This document shows positions 46,968 to 61,848 of a stretch of DNA of 64,000 nt, piece by piece; position 1 is the first letter of the stretch; each line of letters starts with the position of its first letter. The stretch lies in NCBI RefSeq assembly GCF_043641665.1, contig NC_092182.1, positions 19,963,241 through 20,027,240 on the forward strand, in the 5' to 3' direction. A program made the translations under genes and the position numbers. This DNA comes from Enoplosus armatus (taxonomy: Eukaryota > Chordata > Actinopteri > Centrarchiformes > Enoplosidae). The notes under the pieces are model-generated. The model was given only the letters and a program-made list of their open reading frames with translations. It had not been told where the DNA came from and ran no database searches.

Positions 46968-49900
46968 ATGCGAACAGGTCGCACTCAGTAAAAGATCCAA
47001 ATTAAATATCCAGATTCAAGAGCCTCCGCTTTACAGTAAGATGCTGACCTGCAACTTTGTTGGTTAAACCACCCAAAAGGAAAGTTCGGGGTCTTTTTAT
47101 CTCTTCAGGCTGTACAGTTATCAAAAAGTTGCCAGTTTCTTAGGTTGTAATTTACTAAACTGGAGCAGGTCTGCCTCTCCAGCTGTTTCGCTAGTGGTTG
47201 TGTGTGTGTAAGTGTGAAGCATATGCATTTGAGCTATTGAATTTGATGCCTAACATTATATATTTGTAGGTGTATTTGTCACATAGGCAAAGAAAAGGAA
47301 TGTAATAGTGCAACTGTGGCCACAGCAGCATTTCTCTTTTAATATGGGAAAGTAATTTTGTCCTAATGCCAGACTGTCAGTTACAATGGATGTGCCAGGC
47401 CTAGATTACAAATCAGTAGATGGGAGGTGGCAGCAGAGTGGACACAGCTAAAATACTGCCGCTGCACCCTTATTCTGTCACTGAGTTAATGCTCCTGCTT
47501 ACCTCAGGAGCAAACAGCTGGGCAGATAAGTACTGCATAAATTGTTTATGAAAGGAGGAAGGAAGGTTGTAGTGGAGTTACGATAACCTGACACATTACC
47601 TAAACAACAGAGACGGGATCCGACAAGTGGCTCACTCCACTCTTCCAACCTTGGGGTGTGTTTCTCTTGGCTTAGTCATAGATGCAGTTGCCAGTTTGTC
47701 TGACCCTGTGTCTTAGTAAACATAAAAAGCCAAATAACCAACCGTAATGGCCTTGTTTTCTAGTGCCCTCTGCTTTGTCATCTAACCCTCACAGATATTT
47801 GTTTCATTGCCAAAGGCCTTGTGCATCGTTTTGGTCAGATGAATCAACTAGACTCATAAAATACAATATTACTGATTATCATAATAAGTAGCATTTTTGT
47901 TGATATTTAAAAATCAACAGTTTGAAAATAGATATCATGGAGTGCTGCTTAGATAAGCATAATAATGTTTTAAATGTCGTGATAATGAATGATAGTGGGT
48001 CTACTAATAAACCCTGAGCTCATTTTAGCAACACATGGGATATTGGCTCGATTATTCCAGTTTTAGGTTTTTAAAGTAAAATACCATTCCTCTCAATAGT
48101 GGTACAACGTCGTTTGATCATATATAAACATTTTCAGTATGCATACAATGTAATATTTGTAATCATGTCCAAAGTACATCCACAAAGATTCTAGTTCTGC
48201 AGTATGTGTCATGGCTGATCAATGCATTTGTTTTTTACTTGATGGTTACTGACTTCATAAAGCCTGACTCGTGGTTGATCCTCTGTTTATTGGAAACATT
48301 GTGCTCCAGGTGCATGGTAACCCCTGTACAGGCACAAACAAGTAAAGCAGTTAGTTGTGTGTGATTGTTATTCAAAGTGTCAGCGTGTGTCAGAGAGAAA
48401 AGAGACTCCTTTGGGAAAAAAAAACCCCATTGATTTAAGAGAATATGCCTTTGGATTCAATTATAGGTTAAATCACTGAAAACACAGTTTTTTCAGGTCA
48501 GTTTAAGTGGGGTAAAACAATTTAACAATTTACTTGTCCTTTAGGTTATGCAACATTTCCTAGACAGTTATCAGCCTGAGGTTCTCAAAACCAGCCTGTC
48601 CATTGACGTTAGTTTCAACACTTAGCTTTACTACACTGACACAAAAGCCTCAGTTTTCTATTTCAAGGCATTGCAGGGAGTCACAGCTGGAATAATCACT
48701 TTGTCCAGCAGGCTATAAGAAGTGGGTGGTTGGTGCTAAGAGACTCACTTTTTTTTTATTTATTCCTTGAAAGTCTTGCTCTTGTCATGTCTGGGCCTCA
48801 CAGTGTCCTTTTCTTGAGACATAAAATGTAGACAGTCTTAGTTTTCTGGTTCAAAGCCTAGTTTAATCGGAGAGCAGAGCTTAACTTCATGTGTCAAAGA
48901 AATAAAAAGCACCCACTTAATACTGTTGTGCATGACTTCATCCAGCAGATTATGCTCAACCGTCTGGAGGCCGGAAGCAAGGGTCGGTGTCGAAGAGAAG
49001 TGTGTGTGTGTCTCTTCTGGTGAACACAGGCCTCCATGTGATACATGGGTGTACATTAAAGGTGTGTGATAGGATGGTTTACAAACACTCTGACAATGCA
49101 AACCATGCTTCCAGTTGCTCTCTCTTTGTATGCTGACGGTATCATACAATGCGTAGTATCTAAATGCGGGGATACATTCAAGATGAACTAGTTCATTCAT
49201 ATCGTTTGAACGTGTCAGAAGGCAAAAGTGTTTATAGCAGTTCTGAACAGCCATATTTGTTAAAGCTGGCCCTCATAGGGAGAAGCAAGAAGCCATCATT
49301 TTTTAAATATGGAGATATCAGCACACACTTTTGGACAGTCATTCCTGGAAGGCATTCATTGTGTTGCAAATTGTTGTGTGAAGAATTAAGAAAGAGAAGT
49401 TCAAATCCTGCATACTCTCTTACCTCCACACGCCTGCCCCATCACTGTGTTAAGGTGGGCATGAATATCAGATTGTCAATTTAGGAAAGTTACAGAAATT
49501 GTCAGACGCGGTTCGTCTATCTGATTAACAGGTTGGAGCATACTGATGTCTTCGGTGTTCTTTTCTTAACCCCTGTAACTCGGCAACATTAGCAGGGCAG
49601 ACAGGAGTTAGTCCCTAAAATTAATTAAACACAAGTAATACAGTATGGAGGTGGTGTAGAATTTCCACGTCTGACACGGCAGTAAAAGAACAGCTCCTCT
49701 GCGTCTGCAAAAAATGCATTTGTTGTGGTTACTACTGTCACAATCCTCGTGGTGGATACAATCTTAACATATAGGCTCTTAATCATGATGAGTTTGATAC
49801 TAAGGCATGCAACATTTTACTTTGCTTTAAGAAGCTTCTGACCAAGGAGTGTGTATGTGAGAGTGAGAGCAAGGGCATTGATAATGTCCTGAAACGTGTT

Positions 49901-51262
49901 TATTTTCAGCGAATTAATGTATCAACAAATGTATATCGGTACTGAAACTCTGGCATCAAAGAGTATTCAGATATTACCCAGCCCTATTTTTAACTAATCG
50001 ATTGTAGTCTGTGTTGAGAAGTTCGTAGCCATGTGAAACTGCTGTTCGTAATATTAAATTCTGTTTTACAAAGTAGTTTGGCCTTTGTGGTCTCTTATTT
50101 TTTCAACTTGTATTATGTTTATTTATCTGAAACTGTAGGGCTAGATTGGGTCTAAGTAGTGCAAACTGAGAAATACCACTTATGTTGTTCTGTTTCATGG
50201 CATGCAAATAAGTCTTAAAATCAAGAATTGTCTTTCTGCCTAAAAAACATTGATGATTGTGATATTTTTGCCTCATCGTACATCCTGTGCATGCTTGAGT
50301 AGATCTTAGTGTGATCGTGTAAGTGTACAATATGTGTGCACTCATATGCATGATTACATGTATGTATATCCCAAAAGCTTTTAGCAGGCATGCCACAGGT
50401 CAGTGCACTCCAACCTGACGTGCACTTCAGATTTTCTAGAAGAGGCAAGACCTCACGCATTTAGCAGGAGTGAAGAGAGCAGCAGTAAACAGCTATTACT
50501 ATGCACCGTCACAGCCTGGACCTGCATTACAATTACTGCCTGTCTTTTGGTCCAAGTGGATCTGCTTGCCCATTAGTGTCATATATTAAAATGTGGGATA
50601 CCAAAAAGGCATCATTTTTTTGCAGTTAAACAGGTCTTAATGAACCGTTTGGGTAATGAGGCGGCCAGCCGTGAGGCAGAGAGGAACAATGGCAAACACT
50701 GGCAGCACCTAGTGAGTCCACTTTGTCATCAACCTGCCCTTGTCTGTCACTAGGAATAGGCTCAATTTCCTGGTATTATTTCTTATATTATTCCCTCCCT
50801 CTGTTCACTCACATTAATATTGCATTGGGTGACCACGAGCATGATATGTGCGTATTATGTTTCTCTTGCTAAAAGTAAAGAACAACATAAGCCAGTATGA
50901 AGGAGCCCCCCCAGAACATTATTCACTGTTCTCAGTGTGCATCTGAGTGTTCAAATAAATTAATGTATAAACCTACATAAGAGCTCTTTGAGTGCATGTG
51001 GCTGTATTGGTTTAAGCCATTAGGAAACACCAGTGGAACTGAATGAATGAATCATCAACCATAATAAAATACATGGTGACATCTGTTAGATACATGTATC
51101 ATTCATGGGCACCCATCAATTTACCAGGCTGTGGAAGTCATTGTCTCTCCAACCGTCATTAGCTGAGGGAAACAGGAGCTTTGTTATTTTAATAACACTG
51201 CTGTGGAATAGTCAACGCTGCTTGCTTTCTGTTGGCTGCTCTGTCTTTGCGAGGCATTAACC

Positions 51263-51440
51263 AGGGGCGGTAGATTGACGGTTAGAGAAGTAGGCCAGTA
51301 AGCGAAAGATTGGCTTACCAACCAGCTGAGAAAATGTGGGTAGAGGAAATTGCTGTGAAACAAGCCCTGCTCCCTTAACATCTACCATTAAAGTGCCCTT
51401 GAGCAAGACAGTGAATCCAAAACCTGCTCCGTGGCCAACA
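51263..51440. repeat. Degenerate SINE-like teleost repeat
   Basis: Reads GGGGCGGTAGATTGACGG, GTTAGAGAAGTAGGCCAGTA, then AAGTGCCCTTGAGCAAGAC about 100 bases later. This order is typical of tRNA-headed teleost repeats, in which TGCCCTTGAGCAAGGCAC is a hallmark. Heavily mutated; ends not defined. Confidence 0.45.
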
Positions 51441-52497
51441 GTAAAATGCTGGTGAGCCTGTAAGTACAGAGGAAGATGGGAAATTGATGGGTAGAAGATG
51501 ATGAAAAGGTTTTATCATTTGTATTAAAAATGTCATCAGCGATGACAGGATGTCGTCACCCTCAGACCGTTTTAAAGCACATATTTTTTGCCTCAAGTAC
51601 AGTAAGGCTTCAAAGGCAATTTCCTATATTTCAGTTATACCTATCATACTTTTTTGAAGTAGTGCCCTCGCAAAAAAGAATTAATCTGACTGTTATGAAA
51701 GCAGTGGATTTGAATGGGAAACACACTGTTTCTGTTTCTGTCACTGCTGAAGTCATTTGTTACTTAGGAGAACCGACACACAGGAAACTGTTATGTTCAG
51801 GGCGGGAATGTTTAGTTAGTAGAGATTCAACACAGACTCTGGATTCTAATCCCAAATGAGCCAGTTTATCTCAAATGATGTGCTTGTTCTTCCTCGAATT
51901 ATTAAACTCATTTGACTGTTACAGCTACCAGACCAACATGTTTTCAGGATACTAATTGGTCTGATAAATGTCGTATTGTAAAAACAGACAGATGTTCAAA
52001 CTAAAAATATGATCTATATTTGGGTAGAGGTCTGTGGTAATGCATTTGTAAAGTAAATACACTTGTGGCACATTGCACCAGGATGATTTTTGTCTGTATA
52101 TAATCACCTCTGTGGCTTTGAGCAGTGGAGTGAAGAAAATTCAAACGTTACCTAAATTGATGTCTTTTCCTAGGTGTTCAGTATTTCCAAAAGCTCCGGG
52201 CACCTTATTCAACATTTAGTATACTAGACATCTCCAGACTCAGTCTATCTATTATCTTGCACAGCATTGGCAATCAAATGTTAATTATGAATTTGTTATA
52301 CCTGACAAGTATTAGCTAGGAGCAATTCACACACTATCCTCTGTGGAGTAGTCAGGCATAAGACATGCATGGGAGTCAAGTCTTGATTTGCCTCCCTTGA
52401 GCTTCTGTGTTCATGAAAGATTTGTCTCAAATATGAAAATCATTCACTTTACATGTGCCACAAATGCATGAACTGGTGTATTTAGAAAGATTTTACA

Positions 52498-52600
52498 CAA
52501 GGCAAGGCAAGTTTACTTCTATAGCACCTTTCAACAACAAGGCAATTGAAAGTGTTTTACTTACAGAAAGGCATTAGGAAAAAGGAACACAAGGCAACGT
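52498..52600 (+). repeat. Teleost repeat fragment (AAGGCAAGTTTA... type)
   Basis: GGCAAGGCAAGTTTACTTCT, ATAGCACCTTTCAACAACAA and AAGTGTTTTAC match in order a repeat found in many teleost genomes. Non-coding. Confidence 0.6.
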
Positions 52601-55600
52601 AGTAAAGTACTCTGCCCTGTGGTCACATATACTATGTGATTTATGACTTTACAAGTTGGCTACTGCTAGAATCTCAGTTGTCTTACACCCATAAAAAGAA
52701 TGCAGGCATTCTCTCTTCATTTGATGTATTATCTGTGTGCTTTGGGTCATCTTTGATCTGACTTTGAAGAGAGAGGAAAATGAAACAAGACAAATAATGG
52801 CAGAGAGGCATGATGCTTCTCTTCAGAAGAGATGACACATATCTGACAGGACACAGGGGAGGAGAACAAAGAATAAGCAGGAATTCAGTTTGGAGCGGCT
52901 GAGAAGCTCTGGTGAAATGAAAGAGGCCGAGAAGAAAGGATGATTGAAAAGAGATGTAGTTGCTCTGTCAAAAGAGGGCGAAGGTCCAGAGCCAGACTTG
53001 TTGTAGTCTGGATGACGTTCTCTGACAAAGTTAAATAAAGCAAATGACTTTGACATCCGACAACTTGCGTCCCATGTCCCAGGTATGGTTCAGGTTACGT
53101 GGGGGAAAGACGTTGAAAAACCGGATACGCTAGGATCAGACTACACAACTTTGCTGTCTTTTTGAGCATCAGATTAGGCCAAAGGTGTTCAAAGTGTGAG
53201 GTGTGGCTTCCCAGGGGGGCACAGAAGGGAACATGTGAGGCAAAGATACTGCGTGAAGTGAAAGTTTCAGGTGCTTGTCGGCTCAATGAGAGAAATAAGG
53301 TACTCTAAAACCCTCTGTGTTCCTCTGGGTCAGTGTCTCGAAATATGGCATAGGAGTTTTCAAACTAGGCAAGAAAAAGCAAAATAGTTCTGACATGCTT
53401 TTTGTTGGGCCGTTGTGAGGTGTCCCAGATGCTGCAGTCTTGGTGGTCAAGCCAAGCTATTTTTATATTGTTTAGTCTGATCTTGGCATTAAAGGGTGAG
53501 ATGGGACACGTTGGCTGTTTCAGTATTTAACCAAGTGCTTTGAGTTGCCTTATCATTACCATGAAAACATTAAACATTCCTCAGTTTTCAGGAGCAGATG
53601 TTCCATAGTTGTTGATAATAAAACATAATGCAGGCAGCATTACCTGCACTAATGCAAATGCAAATAGTTCTATATTGTCATTCTGAGGCACAGAGCACGT
53701 TTGGCATATTACTCTTATCATTCTTTATGCTTGTAGGAAAGAGCCACTGGGTATGACTGACTTTCCTGAGAGCACAATTGTGGAAAATTTCCGAGCAATA
53801 AGCAGTGTTGGTGGGACACTGAAAACTAAGTGGGCAATATGAATGGATCAGTCAGACAGCGGAGGGAGATGTGATTGAATTTCCCTCTTTTCCTTCAGAT
53901 GATATGCACACTTTATTGAATTGTGTTCCCTTATTTGTGCTCCAATGCTTAATTACTAAAAGCAGATCGTTTTCCACCTTCTCCGCCGTCCACCAGATGA
54001 GCCTTTAAAACACCAGCACTGAGAAGTGGAATTGTCTCACAAACTACTTGGTTTCATTTAAACCTTCTTCCCGCACTTGTTCTTATTGCTCTTGAAGTGA
54101 TAAACGAGAAAAAATAATGATGAAGATTATTTTAGCTACAATGGTATAGTAAGGCAAACAGTGAAAGGGACCGTAGAAGTCCTCACTGCATTTCTGCTGC
54201 GCTGGGACAGCCGAGACCACAGGCCCCGACTTGTGTCCTGACTGAGGAAGGCATGTGTTAGACAGCACGGTACAAATGGGTGTCATTAATATCTCAATGT
54301 CTGCTGGAACTATTGAGCGTCAGGTAGTGAAAATCTGATCCAGCACTCTCACACCCAACGCGCATCAATAGCACTTCACCCAATACACTTGGGGGAAATA
54401 TGAGTCCCCCTTTCTCTGAAAAGACACCATAATAGGCAATTAAACAGCCCATCCCGTAGAAGCAAAACAAGGTTGATGAAAAGGAATGGAGCATTTAGAG
54501 GTTGGCTAATTAACAATAGATCTGGAGCTGTTGTCATGTTTCTCTTTCCTGTGTATTGAACTCTGGCAGCTGATGAGTGGGTATATGGATGGCAAATTGC
54601 GGCTTTGAAAAAGTGGCTTGTGTTACATTATAGTCTTTTCCAGTATTGTTGTTAATCATGTTGTGTTTGAGCAGGTAATGAAGTTTCTGGGGCCGCAGCC
54701 ATCCATCCTAATAAAAGTATGCTTGGTGTGCTTTACATGTTATTGTCTCTCACTTAGCTGGGGGAAATAGGTTTCCCAATAGGTCAATGCAAACAAGCTG
54801 ACGGCCAAACAGATTAGAGTGTGTTTGTGTGTGTCTGGATCCCTGTATTTACACAGGGTGTGGGCATATGACAACATGATCAATGTGATCTATTTAATAA
54901 TAATAATAATCCTAATAATAACACTTGCAATGATAAGGCCTAAAAATGTAACTTTAACAACTTAAACAATAATTGTCTCTTCTTTAGTGCGTAAGCAAGG
55001 CAGTAAAGCCTGTAACAAAATCCCACGCTGAAGTATTCATACCCACAAACAGCTTCACATGCATAAAACTAAAGCTCAGCCATTCGACTTCCCCCCAGGG
55101 TTGCCTGCTCCTTAGCTGGTCCTCAAGCTGAGAGCCTTGCATCATTAGCCACCTGGGACCAGGTTTATCCCACGTTCCTGTAATTAGAATCCAGCCTCTC
55201 CAGCTGAGATACGACCAGGAGCTTACTCTATTTGGATATTTACTAGCCACTAGGGGCAGACTTTGTGACGTGAATCACCAAGCCATTACATGAACCTGCA
55301 ATATGTTGAATATTTATTTAATTTCCCAGATGAGGGGGACAAAGAACAGGTTGGGGCGGGTTTGTCATCTAGCTACACATAGATTCAGAAACCCATATAA
55401 AAGCAACACCCTTTCATTATGGCTGTATGTAACCCCAGAGCACTCCAGGGTCAGTTGACATCAATTCTATAGCAAGATATAGCAAAAAGCAAATGTGTTG
55501 CAGGTTGTCTTGTGGGTCTAGGGGCTCCTAATGTTTTGCAGTGTAATGAAAATGTTCAGTCACACTGAAAGAAAAATGAAGACCTCAGTCTCTCAAAGCC

Positions 55601-57884
55601 AGTGTATTTGAGTCCTCAGGACTACTAATATGCTGCACAGTCCCCAGTGTTAACGGTGATGTGGCAAAGAGGTGATGCAGGTTGGGTTGTACGTGTCTCC
55701 TGAACTGCAGTCCCTAAACCAGGTATTAAAGAGATGAATTTAGGCTGTTGCTTCTCTTTTATTTTGAGGGATTTTGTGATTGCTGAGAGAAATCAAATTT
55801 CACCCCCCCCCCTCCCATTTATTTTAATAATGGAAGAGAGAAATGTTCAAACCCTCTAGATGTTAAACTCTTCCTGCTTTCTCATATATTATACTACAGT
55901 TTCTATCTTTAAACATGCCTCCATTCTTTATTTTAGCTTGTATTATTGTGTGATGATTTCTTTCCTCTCTTTCACTCTTTTTTATCCTCTGTCCCTGCAT
56001 TATCATAGTTGAAGCATCACCCCTCTCCTGACTTACTTTCTTACTTCCATTCCTTCTTTCCTTTTTCCATTCGTCATTCCCTCTATTCTTCCCTCTTTTC
56101 CTCCCCTTTTCATTCCTTTTTCCTTATTTCTTTCTTTCTACCTGCCCTTCCCCCTCTCTTCTTCAATTCTTTCGTTGTTCCTTTTTCTTTCTCATGACGT
56201 ACTTGTAACACTACTACTCTTCCTGCAGTTGTTTTTCCTTCATGCTCCTTCTTTTACAGCTTCTCAAGCAGCAACTCTCAGCAATCATGCTGCATTTCTC
56301 CAGAAAAAGCACTTTCTACACGTAGTTTACTGTCACCTTCTTTACTTTCTCTTTATTCTTTGGACATGCTGCAGACATACGGTGACTTACTCACAGTAGA
56401 TCATTATTGTAAATTGCAGTGGGTGCCAAAACAAAAAGAGACGAAATATTGAATGATCACTAATTTACAGTGATATTACCCCGTGTTCTGCATTATGTAG
56501 TACTTTGTCAGTAATATAAAGTCATAAACATGTTTTCTTGGAGTTGTGTGACACATCAGATATGTGACCAACCTATTTCATTTTTGAACGGATTATGAAT
56601 GTGTATGAAAGCATCGTTTGGTTTTGGTATACATGCAATTTGTTTGCAGAATTTCCATCACATGATGAAACTGGAAGGAAAGACAGGACACACAGAAATC
56701 ACAATAATCCAGCGAAAGAAAGAAGGGATTATGATTTTCACTTGGACAAATAGCTTTTCTTCTGTTTTCCACATTATAGTTAATACACTGTGTTGCAAAT
56801 GAACAAATAATGAACACAGGCTAAACAATAAACCCATTGTAAGAATGTGTTAATGCTGTACTCTGCTCCAAGGTCAGGTTTGTATGCCAAAGCATCTCGC
56901 GTACAGTACAATTTATTTTCCATGTTTTCAGTGTTTATCAACTGACCACACTGAAGCCTATGCATTCAAACTGGATGATTATATCAATATAGCCATTGTG
57001 TATGGATTAGAGAGAGGCAGGCAGATAATTTGCTTTTGTGTGTGTGCGTACATGTGACGCAGTGCGCTACAACTTTACTATATGTATTGCAACGCAACCG
57101 TGTGTCAAAAAAGCAATGTCAGATTAGATCGAAAATGCCAAGGAAAAGAAAAACACTATATTCTCGCAGTAGGATGTACATATGCTGTATATACATACAG
57201 TGGTTTATGGTAATGCAGTTGGCTCGCCTGTAGCCCTGGCTGGGATGATGATGATGAGGTGCAAATCTAAAAGCCATTACACCTCCCTATGAGTTCTATT
57301 ATCACCGCTGACTGATTGCATTGGGCTGTGGTGCTACGAGAGCGACAGCCTGGTGCCGGTGCCTTTCTTTATGGTGCGGCCCGATATGATCTTCGGGCGC
57401 ACTGGTGCGAACACTCTGGACTTTTTATGGTGTCCTTTTGTGTCACACGGGCCAGACGGAGCTGAGACTGAGATAGGAATAGGAAGAAAAGGGAGAAGAA
57501 GTTAATGTTAATTAACAGAGAAGAATGAAGGAGGGGAGAGCAAAATCAAATCTCATTTATGAGAATATTTACTGGTCCTCTGCTCTCGTTTTTATTCACC
57601 CTTTTCTTTCAACAAAGAGAATGATGAGGCTGGTTTTACTATTAAAGGGATCGTGGGTCATGCAAGGACGGCTGAGTGGAGAAAGGTGAACTGAAATGAC
57701 GTCTCTCTCATACCATCACTAATTTAATGCTGTTATTAGTGGTGTAAGTGGATTTTCATCTCTCTATATGCATTCCAACATTCATTGATATTTAACTTTA
57801 GATGAGCTTGGCTAAAAATGCTCCCCAAGGAGAAGGTGTTTGGTTTCAATGGGGATTTTCATTCTCTGACAAAAATAATGAGGC

Positions 57885-58045
57885 AGCGGTAGCCACAAAG
57901 TGAGGGTAATAAGCTTGTGGTCACTGGTGAGATCCTTAGTCTGGCTGACAAACTCCTGGAGAGTCAACTACAGAACACACTCCATTAACTGATCAACTAC
58001 CACTGAGATGCCTTAGAGCAAGGCACTAAACTTAATTAATCCAGC
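57885..58045 (+). repeat. Degenerate SINE-like teleost repeat, second copy
   Basis: CAGCGGTAGCCACAAAGTGA, CACTGGTGAGATCC, then CACTGAGATGCCTTAGAGCA and AGGCACTAAAC, in the same order as at 51263-51440. Diverged and without clear ends. Confidence 0.45.
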
Positions 58046-60226
58046 TGCCCACCAGCATGAGGCTGTTGTTGTATTATGAGGCTCCTAGGTGTGCGTGTGT
58101 GTTATTGCATAAAATGAAGGGTTTTACTACAAAACAAGGAAGCGTGCTCAGTCAGCCTGTCCTAGAAAAACAAGAGAAAAGACAAAAAAAGAAGTTGAAG
58201 GAGCAGTCAGGATCTACTCAAAAACCATTGTCTTTGGATCATGTTAATCAGTGCAAGATGCATCCCATTTCATCATTTACTGCTAAAGAGACATCATAAA
58301 CTGAGCATGCAGTTTATTTGCGTGTGTCTGTTCTCAGGCATTTACATGGATCTGGTGAAGCAGTCAGGAGGTTGCTCATCACTCTCTCCCTTGAGCTTTA
58401 AAAAAAAAAGATGCATCTGCAATTATTTTCCTTCTCTCATGCCTCATCATTACCTCAGAGACCTCCCTCTATCTCTCTCTAGTTTCGTTTTGGTTGTCCA
58501 TCAAGAGCTCTGCTTTGATATTCATGTAGCTGCATGATTGAGATGCAAAAGAGATAGTTGCAAGGTCCTATAGGTCATCTTCTTCTCCTTCTCTGTTTCC
58601 ATTTCACCTCTTGCACCTTTTCATCCTCTTCTCCCTGCCTCTCCTGGCCTGGTTCATCCTCTCTGCTGCTTCTTTGAGGTTGTATAACTGAGTTTGTGCC
58701 TGCATCGCAACATCTTTTCTATGTGATTCACATAATAATCTTCTGTTTTAACCCCAGAACACATCTTGACATGCTCTCAGGTCAGCTTGAGCTTGTCAAA
58801 GGAAGGAAGGAAGAAGGGATGTTAAGACCATCTTTTTCTTTTGCTCTTACGCACTCTTTGCATTCTGAAGTGTTATATTCTATTGCATATAACATCCTAT
58901 AATAACACTTCATACATCCGTGCTCTCTGGTCAGTTGAGGTAATTCAAAGGCCCACTTCTTTGCGAAAACGTTCTGCCTGTTAGCCTGCAGCCACTACTG
59001 GTCGGGTGTAAAGAGCAATAATTTGGCCTTCAGGATGAGTTAAACCTACTTCTAATTCTTGAACTTGTGAGGTTGGAATAAAGTTTTGACCCTCTGAGAA
59101 AAGAACACATTTGAGAAAGAATTCAGGCGAAGCCACTTGATCCGGCTTTACTGTGGATTTGTGATTTCTTCCTGCGGACTGAACTAAATTGAACTTTTAC
59201 CCTTTTTTGTCTCATAGTGTCTCTTGGGGCGGTTGCTCGGGTTGTCTCATATTTTTCTGTACCTCATCATCATAATAATGCAAGAAGATGGTGATATGTC
59301 TTGGCTCATGTTTCTGATATGGTGTAATTCCTGTCTCACACTGTTAGTTTACACCCACGCTGCTCATATTACGTCTCAGAGACACACATGCACGTTCATC
59401 TATTCATACACACACTCAAATAGATCCTCGCATCACGCAGTACTTGTAAACTGTGATGCAACTATGGCCTTTTGATCCCTGGGTCTTCAGAGTTGTAGGA
59501 GGACAACCAGTGCAGACCTCGGAAACGTGTTAGCCCCCCCAGCCACAGCATTTGCACCACTGACCTTTTCAGACAGGCACGCTTGTGCTCAGCCCCGGCC
59601 ATGTCTGTAAAGCCAAAGCCAATATCCAGTGATTTATTTCATTTGGCCGCTCGAGTATATCCTCTCAGCTGAACTGCTCTGCCTTAGGCAAAGATAAAGC
59701 TGCAGCCTGAGCCCTGTGGGGATGCTGTGGATGTCCCCCCTCATCAGCTCTCAGCCACTGTCACATCCCCACCCTGCACAGAGAAACACCACAGACGCAA
59801 CAGCACAGGACAGGGATCAGTATTAAGAGGTTACTTGTGGCTTGTGCCATGTCTACGCTTCACGTTAGGGTTCTGGAGTACGGCCAGACACATTGACTGA
59901 GCCACTTAAAGCAGGCAATAAGAAAAGCAGCATAGTGGTCAGTAGGCTGCTGTTTGACAACCAGGCCGTATCTTGGGGGCTAAAATCCTGCTGTCTTTGT
60001 GTTACAGTGAACAGGAGTGGCAGGGGAAGGAAGCAGGGGGTAGAGGAGGCTGGAAATGGGCTTTGGAGGACATGGACCTATAGAGCCTTGCCTGCAGCAA
60101 GAGCATTTGGTATTCACCCTCCGAGGGTTGTGTCAGCAAACTCTCAGAGGTCAGCATGAGAAAAATGCATCCCTCCCACACATTCCTACACTCTGAGATT
60201 GAATAAATATCAAAGTTTTTCAAAGA

Positions 60227-60281
60227 GAGGACTTTGAACTGCTTGCGTGACAATTTATCACACAAGCAGTCCAAAGTCCTC
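60227..60281 (+). ncRNA. Candidate small-RNA hairpin in asic1 intron 2
   Basis: Left arm 60227-60250 (GAGGACTTTGAACTGCTTGC...) pairs with right arm 60258-60281 (...AAGCAGTCCAAAGTCCTC) over 24 positions with only two mismatches, around a 7-base loop (CAATTTA). The size is at the short end for a microRNA precursor. The sequence matches no microRNA that I recognise. It could instead be the remnant of a palindromic mobile element. It lies on the sense strand of asic1, so it could be processed from the intron. Confidence 0.35.
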
Positions 60282-61805
60282 GCAAAGAGTTAAGCACTGA
60301 TGCTATGCGGTCATTAACTCTGGAAATAAAAATTAAAAATAGTCTAAATGGGGTTAGAAGAAGTCCAAGATTGGTCCTTGACTGTGCACCGACATTTCTG
60401 TGGTGAATCTACTTTGAGTGTACTCTGTTTTGCCTATCAGAACAAAAAGATCATATTGTCATCGGTTACACAAGTGTCCATTCACATAATATAAAAAAGT
60501 GGAAGAAAATTATCATCTTATTGTCTTCCATCAGGGAATGTGTATCAGTCCGTCTTATTTTGAGCTGTGTGCGAATCCTCTCTAAACCTCTTAAAAAGCT
60601 GATTGGTGGCTTTTATTTGCTGGATGGTTAGGTGGCATTAGAGACCATGTCACGCTGTCTCCTGCTATATATAATGATACAGGGACTGGTGACGGGAAAG
60701 ACTAGTGTAATAATAGATGCCTCTGATTGGGAGGGCAGAAGGCTCAACATCTGTAACTAGGCAAAGGCACTGTTTTTGTCTCCACGGCATGTTTCTATGA
60801 TACTGCAATTGAATTTATATTGTGTGGTTTTGGCAAACTTGAACTGAATTTTAATGCATGCTGCTCATCACCAAAGCTTTATTTCTGTTATTTTCTTTAA
60901 CCAATCATCTTTAAAAAATGTCCCCCTACAATGTAATCTGAAACACATTTATATGCATTATACACAGGTGAACTCTTGTCCCAACAGCTTTTTTTGAAAT
61001 TCCCACTGCAATTTCAACAACTTTTCAGCTAATTATGACACACAATTTCGTACCTAGATAGATGGCTTTTGGCGAAGGTAATTCAACTGACCTATTATTG
61101 GAGGGAAAGTGGCAAACTGCTTCCTCTAGTTGAGTGGGAGAGACATATCCCTCCTTGCTTTTAAGGCCAAACGGCAGCAGAGAGGACACTCGAGAAATGC
61201 CAGGGAGCTGCTGCCACCACTGCTGCTGTGGTCTCTCAACTCTTCTGCTCTCCACTCTGCTGCTCTCCCACTCTTGTCATCATTCCCCTTTTTTCTCCAA
61301 CCTGACATTACATCTTGCCTTTCACTCTTTTTATTCTCTTCATCTTTCACTGCACCTTTTTTTTTCATTCAGCAATGATAAAGGCAGAGGGACATTACAT
61401 CAAATCTCATATGCTTTCACATCTTTTTTTCATGCATTGCTGGTGCAATGAGAGTTGGGCGAAGCAAAATAGGGTAGGGGGTAGGTATCGCATTAAATGA
61501 ATGTGGAGAAGTGCCAAAGACACAATGAAAGCAAGCTTTCGATTTGTACATCTTTTCTGTGAAAGGCGAGTGAGGAGAGTGGTATTTTGTTGAACAAAAG
61601 AGGCACTCGAAGGGAGCTTTTCCCTCACAGATGGTTACAGATGTAAAGATTTCAGTCCATCTTCCCAGTAAAGATTCAAAAGATTCAAATGGAAAGAAAA
61701 GACGATTACATGTAACTATATTTTAGTAGCTCAAACTCTTTGGAGAATATCCCATGCGTGATACTGATGCTGCATGGATGGACGCTTGTAGGCATTTCTC
61801 CAGAT

Positions 61806-61806
<1 letters not shown>

Positions 61807-61845
<39 letters not shown>
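61807..61845. repeat. (TG)n microsatellite
   Basis: About 19 TG units in asic1 intron 2, some 135 bases before a CA run of similar length on the same strand. Confidence 0.95.

Positions 61846-61848
<3 letters not shown>

Noticed and set aside
48838..49254. 138-codon minus-strand frame in asic1 intron 2
   Set aside because: No recognisable domain, overlapped by plus-strand frames, composition like the flanks. Treated as a chance frame.
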